Shown in pieces: positions 1 through 5,501 of a stretch of 7,312 nucleotides of DNA. The notes under the pieces were generated by a model. That model searched no databases. It was not told the origin of the DNA and saw only the letters and a program-made list of their open reading frames with translations. Within the stretch, counting starts at the first letter, position 1. Every line of letters begins with the position of its first letter. The translations under genes and the position numbers were made by a program. The stretch spans positions 1 to 7,312 of the forward strand of contig JAQVOT010000055.1 of assembly GCA_028702415.1 (NCBI GenBank), given 5' to 3'. The DNA is from Eubacteriales bacterium (GTDB lineage Bacteria > Bacillota > Clostridia > Peptostreptococcales > Anaerovoracaceae).

Positions 1-2
1 TT

Positions 3-926
3 CCCACTATGGAGAACTATGATGTTCTTCAGGGGCTGACCGAACTCTGCGAAAGAGAGGACTATGTTCTGGCCTTTGATTGGGAGGCATATAAGATAAC
101 GGCATCAAAAATAGCTTCAGACAGGCTCTTTGTTGAGAAGGGATTGCCTTGCCCCAGGTATTATCCTGAAGGAGAACTTCCTTACATAGCTAAACCCGAC
201 AGTGAAAGCGGCAGTCACGGGATAAGACTGTTCAGAGAAAAGGATAAATTTGAGAAATTCATGGAAGCGGAAAGCGCCGGATTTATTGTCCAGGAGTTTA
301 TCGAAGGACCTTCATATTCCGTGGAAATAATCGGAGAACCTGGAAATTACAGAACCTATGTGCCTACCGAGATTTTTGTTGACGATATATATGACTGCAA
401 TCTTGCGGCCGTTCACAGAAACATTGACAGGAATAAGATAGCGATAATAAACGATCAGATAAGAGTAACTGCAGAAGCGCTCAAACTCAAGGGGATAATG
501 GATATTGAGGTAATTGACAGAAATGGAAGCGGTGATATCAGAATTCTTGAAGTTGATGCCAGACTTCCCAGCCAGACTTCGGTTGCCGTATTTCATGCCA
601 GCGGCATGAACTATATTGAGGAACTGTATGATCTGTTCTGTAAGGGCGATTTCAAGAAGCCTCAGGAGGATCTTGGAAGGTGTTCATCCTACACCCAGTA
701 TCTCTTCGACAATGGTAAAATGAGTTCACAAGGTGAGCATATTATGGTCGAGGGGAAAGGATTGGAATACAGTGATGACTTGTGTTCAGAAGCAAAAGCA
801 GTTACTGATTTTGCAGAAAACAGAAGTGTATGGCGCGGTATATTCATCAATTGGGCCGACACTAAAGAGCAGCTTCACGAGAAAGAAACACTTATGGTTG
901 AAGAGCTGAGAGGGCTGTTAAAATGA
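3..926 (+). CDS. pylC: PylC, pyrrolysine biosynthesis ATP-grasp ligase (5'-partial)
   Basis: PylC joins L-lysine to (3R)-3-methyl-D-ornithine in the cytoplasm, using ATP, the second step of pyrrolysine synthesis. The frame is open to the window edge. The first ATG (position 9) should not be taken as the start: PylC proteins are about 360 residues, and this Met aligns with the interior of the family (the region around VNENL in the Methanosarcina protein), so roughly 70-75 N-terminal residues are missing. Counting from that Met: FDWEAYKIT (23-31) at the end of the N-terminal domain; YIAKPDSESGSHGI (59-72), the ATP-grasp lysine and glycine-rich loop; VQEFIEG (94-100), hinge and adenine-binding strand; KGIMDIEV (161-168); and LEVDARLPSQT (180-190), with the acidic metal ligands and the family's DAR-PSQT signature. 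It ends in TGA and overlaps pylD by 4 bases (ATGA), so the two are translationally coupled. pylB is expected upstream but is not in view. Confidence 0.95.
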   Translation, partial: PTMENYDVLQGLTELCEREDYVLAFDWEAYKITASKIASDRLFVEKGLPCPRYYPEGELPYIAKPDSESGSHGIRLFREKDKFEKFMEAESAGFIVQEFIEGPSYSVEIIGEPGNYRTYVPTEIFVDDIYDCNLAAVHRNIDRNKIAIINDQIRVTAEALKLKGIMDIEVIDRNGSGDIRILEVDARLPSQTSVAVFHASGMNYIEELYDLFCKGDFKKPQEDLGRCSSYTQYLFDNGKMSSQGEHIMVEGKGLEYSDDLCSEAKAVTDFAENRSVWRGIFINWADTKEQLHEKETLMVEELRGLLK

Positions 927-1726
927 CAAGGTTAATTTCGGACTGGATACAGGACATGGAAACAACTGCTGCCGAATGGGACGGCAGAATAAAAGAAATA
1001 ACGGGTAAAGGGTATATTGAACTGGCTGCAGAATGCTCGGGACACAGTGTGAAAAGAATTCAGAATGCTGCCGCAAGCCTTAAGGTTGCAGCTGTTCCTA
1101 TTACCAGCGGGCTGGGAGTTATAAGTTCATTCGCAGAATCTGTTGCCGCTATTGTATCCGCCATGGGGTTTGAAACATTTGTCACCGAGAGGACCGATGT
1201 AGATGGGTTTTTCGAGGCTCATGTGAAGGGTGCGGACATCTGTTTTATGGCTGACGACGACAGGTATATCGCCCTGAACATTAACAATGGACACCTGGGA
1301 GAAAACAACATTTCAACTGTAAAAGGTTACAGATATCTGCTGGAGTCAGTGGCAGGTGGGCTTGATGGCAAAGCCGTTGCCGTGGTTGGATATGGAATAA
1401 TCGGCCAGCTTATGGCGGATGAACTGGCATTAAAGGGTGCCTCTGTTACAGTATTCGAACAGGACAATGATAGACTTACAAAAGCAGCAGAAGCTGGATT
1501 TGGAACTTGTGATGATAACAAATCTCTGTCTGCTTTTTCATATATTGCGGAGTGTACCAACACCGGCAAATGGATGGATGCAGCGGGACTGAAAGAAGAC
1601 GTTTTTATCGCAGCTCCAGGTATTCCGCTGTCTCTGAATCAGAAATCAGCCGAAGTGCTGGAGGGCAGATATATCCACGATATGCTGGAAATAGGGACTG
1701 TGGTGATGCTTGGATATGCAATTTGA
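923..1726 (+). CDS. pylD: PylD, pyrrolysine-forming dehydrogenase
   Basis: PylD carries out the last step of pyrrolysine synthesis: NAD+-dependent oxidation of the ornithine-side amine of 3-methyl-D-ornithyl-lysine, followed by ring closure to pyrrolysine with loss of ammonia. The 267 residues fit the family (about 260). Visible family blocks are VPITSGLGVISSFAESV (58-74), FMADDDRYIALNI (108-120) in the substrate region, a Rossmann NAD-binding segment VAVVGYGIIG (152-161) with acidic E180 at the end of the next strand, and APGIPLSL (231-238). The start ATG lies inside the pylC stop (ATGA overlap), fixing the start by coupling. It ends in TGA. The order pylC-pylD matches known Pyl cassettes. 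What differs is that the tRNA and both synthetase genes follow here, rather than pylSc preceding pylBCD as I recall for Desulfitobacterium hafniense. Confidence 0.95.
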   Translation: MTRLISDWIQDMETTAAEWDGRIKEITGKGYIELAAECSGHSVKRIQNAAASLKVAAVPITSGLGVISSFAESVAAIVSAMGFETFVTERTDVDGFFEAHVKGADICFMADDDRYIALNINNGHLGENNISTVKGYRYLLESVAGGLDGKAVAVVGYGIIGQLMADELALKGASVTVFEQDNDRLTKAAEAGFGTCDDNKSLSAFSYIAECTNTGKWMDAAGLKEDVFIAAPGIPLSLNQKSAEVLEGRYIHDMLEIGTVVMLGYAI

Positions 1727-1765
1727 CGGGAGAATATAAAAACCCATCAAAAAACAATAGAAAAA

Positions 1766-1774
1766 TGATATAAT
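1766..1774 (+). promoter_or_regulatory. Candidate extended -10 promoter for pylT-pylSn-pylSc
   Basis: TGATATAAT is a perfect TGn plus TATAAT extended -10 element, about 39 bases before the tRNA. Transcription would start near 1781, giving a 5' leader of roughly 32 bases to be removed by RNase P. No good -35 box is present at the usual spacing (ATCAAA with a 17-base spacer), but extended -10 promoters tolerate this. A second, weaker -10-like TATACT lies at 1792-1797. This would let the tRNA and synthetase genes be expressed separately from pylCD. The function is inferred from sequence only. Confidence 0.5.
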
Positions 1775-1812
1775 CAGAATGCCAGTGCAGGTATACTGTA
1801 CCGGTTCAATAT

Positions 1813-1884
1813 GGGGGACAGATCGGATTGATCATGGGGACTCTAAATCCTCATAGCCGGGTGAAACTCCCGGGTTCCTCGCCA
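1813..1884 (+). tRNA. pylT: tRNA-Pyl (amber suppressor, anticodon CUA)
   Basis: This is the pyrrolysine tRNA, which reads UAG. The 72 bases fold as follows: acceptor stem 1813-1819 with 1874-1880 (7 pairs, two of them G-U); a single base A1820; D stem GATC 1821-1824 with 1830-1833 around a 5-base loop; one linker base; a 6-pair anticodon stem 1835-1840 with 1848-1853; loop CTCTAAA with anticodon CTA at 1843-1845; a 3-base variable loop TAG; T stem CCGGG 1857-1861 with 1869-1873; T loop TGAAACT; discriminator G1881; and encoded CCA 1882-1884. The six-pair anticodon stem, single base before the D stem, short D loop, 3-base variable loop and absence of a TTC sequence in the T loop are the known oddities of tRNA-Pyl. 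The T loop matches my recollection of the Desulfitobacterium tRNA. General tRNA finders often miss this class. Confidence 0.97.
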
Positions 1885-1903
1885 TTTTATTTTTAGCAAA
1901 ACT

Positions 1904-2221
1904 ATGAGTGAAAAGAAAAGATACTACAGAAAAAAAACGGAACTTCTCCTGCTTTTGGACAAGATGAAACTCTGGCCTTCGAGAAGCGGCGTGCTTCACG
2001 GCATCAAGGAAATCGATCGCCGTGGAGATTATGCCATCATAACGACTCACTGCGGGCAGACCTTTACGGTTAGAGATTCCAGAAACTGCCGTGCGGGCAG
2101 ATGGCTGAGAAACAAATGGGCCGTTAAGCCTTGCCCTAAGTGCAAGGTGCCTGAATGGAAGCTGGAAAAGTATTCAAAGACCTTTTTTAGCAGCAGTTAC
2201 GGAAGCTCACTGAAGAAATAG
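1904..2221 (+). CDS. pylSn: PylSn, tRNA-Pyl-binding N-terminal subunit of split pyrrolysyl-tRNA synthetase
   Basis: PylSn grips tRNA-Pyl at the T-arm and variable-loop face and assists PylSc in charging it. In archaea the same domain is fused to the catalytic domain. The 105 residues show the family pattern: a basic N-terminus; LWPSRSGVLHGI (23-34); THCGQTF (48-54); SRNCRAGRWLRNKW (59-72); and PCPKCKVPEWKL (76-87). H32, C50, C77 and C80 align with the His-Cys-Cys-Cys zinc set of the Methanosarcina domain. The basic stretch 60-71 fits RNA contact. The start is fixed by the conserved N-terminus, but no Shine-Dalgarno is visible: the 19 bases after the tRNA CCA are U-rich. The stop codon is TAG. 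In a Pyl-decoding cell, readthrough would add Pyl plus 19 residues before a TGA at 2279-2281. Confidence 0.95.
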   Translation: MSEKKRYYRKKTELLLLLDKMKLWPSRSGVLHGIKEIDRRGDYAIITTHCGQTFTVRDSRNCRAGRWLRNKWAVKPCPKCKVPEWKLEKYSKTFFSSSYGSSLKK

Positions 2222-2235
2222 GGCATAGAGAAAAG

Positions 2236-3075
2236 ATGGAAATATACTCAACAGCGCAAAAACAACGTCTCGTTGAATTGAATGCCGACAAAGACATTAC
2301 TGAAGCTCAATTCGAATCGGTAGCCGAAAGAAATTCAGCGTTTAAGACGATAGAGAAGCAGCTCGTAAAAGAAAACAGAAACAAACTGAAGCACCTGATG
2401 GAGGAGGAACACATTCCGCTCACTCTTCGCGTAGAAGACAGCATTGAGAAATGGCTTACTGAAGATGAAGGTTATACCAGAGTTGCGACGCCGATTATTC
2501 TCAACTCAGATAAGATAAAGAAGATGAACATCGACAAGGATGACAAACTTCGTGACCAGATTTTCTGGCTAAACGGACGCAAGTGTCTCAGACCTATGCT
2601 GGCACCGAATCTCTACGAGGTAATGAGAGATATTCACAAAATCAGCAATGGACCTGTGAAGATCTTTGAAGCCGGATCATGCTTCAGAAAGGAATCTCAG
2701 GGAGCTCAGCATATGAACGAGTTCACCATGCTAAACCTTGTGGAACTTGCCAGTGTAGAAGAAGGTCATCAGATGGAACGGCTGGAAGAACTGGCTCATG
2801 GAGCCATGAAAGCCGTAGGCATCAACAATTATGAACTTATTAAAGCCGAATCAGGTGTATATATAGAAACCCTGGATATCGAAGTGGAGGGCGTGGAAGT
2901 CGCTTCCGGATCCTTCGGACCCCATCCTCTGGATGCAAACTGGGGAGGCTTTGACCCATGGGTAGGCATAGTCATAGGACTTGAACGACTTGCCATGGTC
3001 TATGGTGGGTACCAGACAATAAAGCGTGCCGGCAAATCCACAACCTATGTCAACGGCATCCCGCTAAAACTCTAA
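2236..3075 (+). CDS. pylSc: PylSc, catalytic subunit of pyrrolysyl-tRNA synthetase
   Basis: This class II aminoacyl-tRNA synthetase activates pyrrolysine with ATP and attaches it to tRNA-Pyl. Its 279 residues are close to the bacterial PylSc length (about 288). Motif 1 lies around 80-92 (YTRVATPIILNS). CLRPMLAPNLY (117-127) contains A123 and Y127, equivalent to Methanosarcina mazei A302 and Y306. Motif 2 is FRKESQGAQHMNEF (150-163) with R151 (Mm R330). N167, which recognises the pyrrolysine amide, equals Mm N346. V169 sits where Mm has C348, and Y209 matches the mobile-loop Y384. DPWVG (240-244) and motif 3 GLER (248-251) follow. The gene begins 14 bases after the pylSn TAG, behind only a weak purine-rich stretch (AGAGAAAAG), so translation probably depends on ribosomes finishing pylSn. 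It ends in TAA. The pylSn-pylSc order is the same as in the archaeal fusion, but the reading frames differ. Confidence 0.97.
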   Translation: MEIYSTAQKQRLVELNADKDITEAQFESVAERNSAFKTIEKQLVKENRNKLKHLMEEEHIPLTLRVEDSIEKWLTEDEGYTRVATPIILNSDKIKKMNIDKDDKLRDQIFWLNGRKCLRPMLAPNLYEVMRDIHKISNGPVKIFEAGSCFRKESQGAQHMNEFTMLNLVELASVEEGHQMERLEELAHGAMKAVGINNYELIKAESGVYIETLDIEVEGVEVASGSFGPHPLDANWGGFDPWVGIVIGLERLAMVYGGYQTIKRAGKSTTYVNGIPLKL

Positions 3076-3093
3076 AGCTGTAAGGAAAAAATA

Positions 3094-3795
3094 ATGAACA
3101 GAAACCATTTTATAGAGCCCGATATCGAAAAATGCTGCAACAGGGCCTTGCGGCTTTTTCTTATGGAATCAGGCGTTGGAAAAGAAGGGGAAAAATACGA
3201 ACGCATGCGCAGAGACGCATTGAGGGTTCGTGAGAGAATATCTTCCCGTGTGAACGTTAAAGGTGTATACAGCTACTACGATGAGTTTACTCTCAAGGGA
3301 CAGGTTTTGAAAGTCGATGGGACGGAATTCAGATGCACTGCCTTTGAACAGCTTGACCCGAAAACTTTGAAAGGCGTATTTTTCTACGCAGTAACAGCCG
3401 GAGAATATCATATGGACTTAGAGCCGATAATGGACCAGCTCTATGCTGACATCTGGGGAACGGCATTTACAGATGCAATGAGAGAAGAGGTCATGTCATT
3501 TCTTGGTGGCATGGGGAAAATCAGCGATAGTTTTGGTCCCGGTTTTTACGGGATGGATGTTTCCGAGATGAAAAAGATGACTGATTTTGTTGATTTTGAA
3601 TCAATGGGAATGAAGATTCGTGAGAGTGGCATTATCACTCCCTTAAAGTCCTGTTCTGGAATTCTGTTCTCCGTAACCGAGGAGTACAAAGCTCTAAACA
3701 GCGCATGTGAACTATGCTTCGGAAGCCGCAAAACATGCTCTCTTTGCGCCATGAAAACAGGATCTATCCCCTACGAAACAGAGCAACCGGTGTAG
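3094..3795 (+). CDS. MetH-activation-domain-like protein, probable corrinoid reactivation factor
   Basis: Over the C-terminal half this 233-residue protein resembles the stand-alone relatives of the reactivation domain of B12-dependent methionine synthase (MetH), often found beside corrinoid methyltransferases in acetogens. MetH domains bind S-adenosylmethionine and help return inactive cob(II)alamin to the methyl form. Supporting blocks: FFYAVTAGEYHMDLEPIM (96-113) followed by a helix rich in Ala and acidic residues; SFGPGFYGMD (146-155), like the MetH SxGY loop; and ITPLKSCSGILFSV (181-194), like its substrate-binding strand. A cluster C205-x2-C208-x6-C215-x2-C218 near the C-terminus could bind zinc or an iron-sulfur centre. 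AAGGA at 3082-3086, 7 bases before the ATG, is a good ribosome site, and the gap to pylSc is 18 bases, so it is probably in the Pyl operon. It ends in TAG, with a backup TAA four codons later (3808-3810). The family call is by eye, and the exact substrate is unknown. Confidence 0.7.
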   Translation: MNRNHFIEPDIEKCCNRALRLFLMESGVGKEGEKYERMRRDALRVRERISSRVNVKGVYSYYDEFTLKGQVLKVDGTEFRCTAFEQLDPKTLKGVFFYAVTAGEYHMDLEPIMDQLYADIWGTAFTDAMREEVMSFLGGMGKISDSFGPGFYGMDVSEMKKMTDFVDFESMGMKIRESGIITPLKSCSGILFSVTEEYKALNSACELCFGSRKTCSLCAMKTGSIPYETEQPV

Positions 3796-3851
3796 AAAAA
3801 ATGCAGATAAGAAGAGTAGACCGGGAAGTAAGAAATGATTTGATAGTATAT

Positions 3852-3857
3852 TATAAT
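3852..3857 (+). promoter_or_regulatory. Possible -10 box for the CoA-transferase gene
   Basis: TATAAT lies in the AT-rich 120-base gap after the B12-activation-like gene, 58 bases before the CoA-transferase start. No convincing -35 element sits 16-18 bases upstream (TAAGAA at 17), and no terminator hairpin is visible in the gap. The CoA-transferase could therefore have its own promoter, be read through from the Pyl operon, or both. Confidence 0.3.
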
Positions 3858-3901
3858 TAGTTAATGCACATATAGAAATAAGCAAAAGAGGAGTTTAAGT
3901 C

Positions 3902-3907
3902 AAGGAG
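3902..3907 (+). promoter_or_regulatory. Shine-Dalgarno of the CoA-transferase, duplicated upstream
   Basis: AAGGAG sits 8 bases before the ATG at 3916, an optimal arrangement that decides the start. The element is part of a tandem imperfect repeat: AAGAGGAGTTTAA (3886-3898) and AAGGAGAGTTTAA (3902-3914) match at 11 of 13 bases with a 16-base period, so a second ribosome-binding-like sequence lies just upstream without a start codon of its own. Confidence 0.75.
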
Positions 3908-3915
3908 AGTTTAAA

Positions 3916-5232
3916 ATGAGTTGGAAAGAAATTTACGAGAACAGAAAGTGTACGGCGGATGAAGCTGTAAGGTTAATTAAAAGCAATGATAGGGTAATTC
4001 TGGGACATTGCATATGTGAACCAACAGCGCTGGTTGATGCCATGGTAGCCAACTATGAACAGTATAAGAATGTTACGGTAGCCCACATGGTGTCCCTTGG
4101 CAAAGGCGAATATGCAAAAGCCGAATACAAGGAAAATTTTAGATGGGAAGGTTTCTTCTGCGGAGCCGGCACCAGAAATGCCGTTGCAGAGGGTCATGGC
4201 GACCTGATTCCTGTGTATTTTCAGGATGTGCCGAGATGGATCAGAAACGGAATTCTGAACTATGATGTGTGCATGGTTACGGTTTCTCCTCCAAACAAGG
4301 CGGGCTACTGCAGTCTGGGCGTTGAATCAGGATATACTTATCAGGCAGTAAAGTCTGCTACTATTGTTCTGGCTCAGGTTAACAATTATATGCCGGAAAC
4401 ATTTGGAGATACATTTTTCCATGTTAGTGAAATAGATAAATTCGTAGAGATGGATATGCCCCTTGTTGAATCACAGCCATCTGTTATCGGGGATGTAGAG
4501 AAGGCCATTGGCAAGCACTGCGCATCACTTATCGAAGACGGTGCCACATTGCAGCTTGGTATTGGGGCCATACCCGATGCGGTACTGGCGGAACTAAAGC
4601 ATAAAAAGCACCTTGGAATTCATTCGGAAATGATTGCTGATGGTGTAGTGGATCTTGTCGAGGCAGGAGTAATAGACTGTTCGGAAAAAACCCTTCATAA
4701 TGGGAAGATGATAGTTACATTTTTAATGGGTACGAAGAAACTGTACGATTTTGCCGATAACAACCCTATGCTTCAACTCAGACCTGTTGACTATGTTAAC
4801 GATCCTGTTGTAATAGCACAGAATAATAAGATGGTTTCTATCAACTCTGCACTTCAGGTTGATTTCATGGGCCAGGTTGTTGCCTGCTCCATAGGTAAGA
4901 AGCAGTTTTCGGGTGTTGGCGGACAGGTAGACTTCGTAAGAGGTACGGCAATGTCTCAGGACGGCAAGGGTATTTCAATAATTGCCATGCCGTCCGTAAC
5001 GGTGAAGAAAGATGGAACTATAATTTCCAAGATTACACCGTACATAGACCATGGTGCAGCTGTAACAACAAACAGATACGATGTGGATTATATTATCACC
5101 GAATATGGTATCGCTCGCATGAGAGGCAAGAATCTCAAGGAAAGGGCGAGAGCTCTGATAAACATAGCTCATCCTGATTTGAGGGGCAAATTAAAGGAAG
5201 AGTTCGAGGATAGGTTCAATGTTGCCTATTAA
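3916..5232 (+). CDS. 4-hydroxybutyrate/butyrate-type CoA-transferase (acetyl-CoA hydrolase/transferase family)
   Basis: This is a cytoplasmic enzyme that moves CoA between acetyl-CoA and a short carboxylic acid. The 438 residues equal the length I recall for Clostridium aminobutyricum 4-hydroxybutyrate CoA-transferase (AbfT/Cat2) and align along the whole length. Conserved blocks include CTADEAV (12-18), NVTVAHMVSLGKGEY (52-66), VSPPNKAGYCSLGV (123-136), SLIEDGATLQLGIGAIPDAV (204-223), HSEMIADGVVDL (236-247), FLMGTKKLYDF (269-279) and FSGVGGQVDFVRG (331-343), the last being the CoA-site glycine loop. E238 in HSEM is the expected catalytic glutamate that forms the glutamyl-CoA thioester. Butyryl-CoA:acetate CoA-transferases belong to the same family and cannot be excluded, so the acceptor acid is uncertain. 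It has a strong ribosome site 8 bases upstream, ends in TAA and is followed by an intrinsic terminator. Its link to the Pyl cassette is only proximity and orientation. Confidence 0.9.
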   Translation: MSWKEIYENRKCTADEAVRLIKSNDRVILGHCICEPTALVDAMVANYEQYKNVTVAHMVSLGKGEYAKAEYKENFRWEGFFCGAGTRNAVAEGHGDLIPVYFQDVPRWIRNGILNYDVCMVTVSPPNKAGYCSLGVESGYTYQAVKSATIVLAQVNNYMPETFGDTFFHVSEIDKFVEMDMPLVESQPSVIGDVEKAIGKHCASLIEDGATLQLGIGAIPDAVLAELKHKKHLGIHSEMIADGVVDLVEAGVIDCSEKTLHNGKMIVTFLMGTKKLYDFADNNPMLQLRPVDYVNDPVVIAQNNKMVSINSALQVDFMGQVVACSIGKKQFSGVGGQVDFVRGTAMSQDGKGISIIAMPSVTVKKDGTIISKITPYIDHGAAVTTNRYDVDYIITEYGIARMRGKNLKERARALINIAHPDLRGKLKEEFEDRFNVAY

Positions 5233-5263
5233 GGTTTAGATAAAAGGTTTAACACCGGGTAAG

Positions 5264-5313
5264 CACCAGGTTGTATAGCATTTTTGCTGCTCTACAGCCT
5301 GGTGTTTTCCTTT
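5264..5313 (+). terminator. Rho-independent terminator after the CoA-transferase
   Basis: CACCAGGTTGTA (5264-5275) pairs with TACAGCCTGGTG (5293-5304): 12 pairs with one G-U. An inner AGCA/TGCT pairing in the loop may lengthen the hairpin. TTTT follows at once, then CCTTT. It lies 31 bases after the stop codon and closes the CoA-transferase transcript, separating it from the sensor gene. Confidence 0.9.
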
Positions 5314-5501
5314 GAAGGAGGGCTATTAAGTGCTGCATTAATGCTTTACAGGCTTATTATGTGAAAGGCAGTATTGTATTATGTGATGTTATGCGTTAGT
5401 ATATTAATGAGATAAAATGAATATTATAAGTGGATGCATATTCTCATGGTTTGCAGCATGTGATGACACAAAAGCGTGCAAGCGAGGAGGGTGTTGTTAT
5501 A
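5314..5501 (+). other. Leader region of the sensor gene with a palindrome and an orphan ribosome-site-like sequence
   Basis: This AT-rich spacer contains GAAGGAGGG (5314-5322), a strong Shine-Dalgarno-like sequence with no proper gene behind it, because the nearest GTG (5330) gives only three codons. It also holds a perfect 10-base palindrome GCATTAATGC (5335-5344) that could be an operator, and a weak promoter-like pair TTGTAT (5374-5379) and TAGTAT (5397-5402) with a 17-base spacer. A short cysteine-rich open frame runs from ATG 5417 to TAG 5510-5512. None of these is certain; the sensor promoter is presumably in this region. Confidence 0.3.
5484..5490 (+). promoter_or_regulatory. Ribosome-binding site of the sensor gene
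   Basis: GAGGAGG lies 11 bases before ATG 5502, slightly long but strong. It decides against the in-frame upstream ATG at 5463, which has no ribosome site before it and would place the motif inside the coding sequence. Confidence 0.7.

Noticed and set aside
9..926. ATG at position 9 as the true start of a 305-residue protein
   Set aside because: The frame is open to the window edge and the sequence aligns with the interior of PylC, so the gene is truncated by the window.
1552..1773. Open frame of 73 codons overlapping the end of pylD
   Set aside because: It lies mostly within pylD in another frame, has no family resemblance, and no ribosome site was seen; it is a shadow.
1832..2050. Minus-strand frame across pylT and pylSn
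   Set aside because: It is antisense to a well-supported tRNA and pylSn and shows no recognisable protein features.
3801..3860. ATG at 3801 opening a 19-codon frame in the gap after the B12-activation-like gene, with two TAGs before TAA at 3879
   Set aside because: It would be a Pyl-containing mini-peptide, but composition is that of AT-rich spacer and there is no ribosome site or recognisable content.
5463..5501. Upstream in-frame ATG 5463 as the sensor start
   Set aside because: No ribosome site precedes it, whereas GAGGAGG at 5484-5490 serves ATG 5502, which is followed directly by a typical basic-then-hydrophobic N-terminus.
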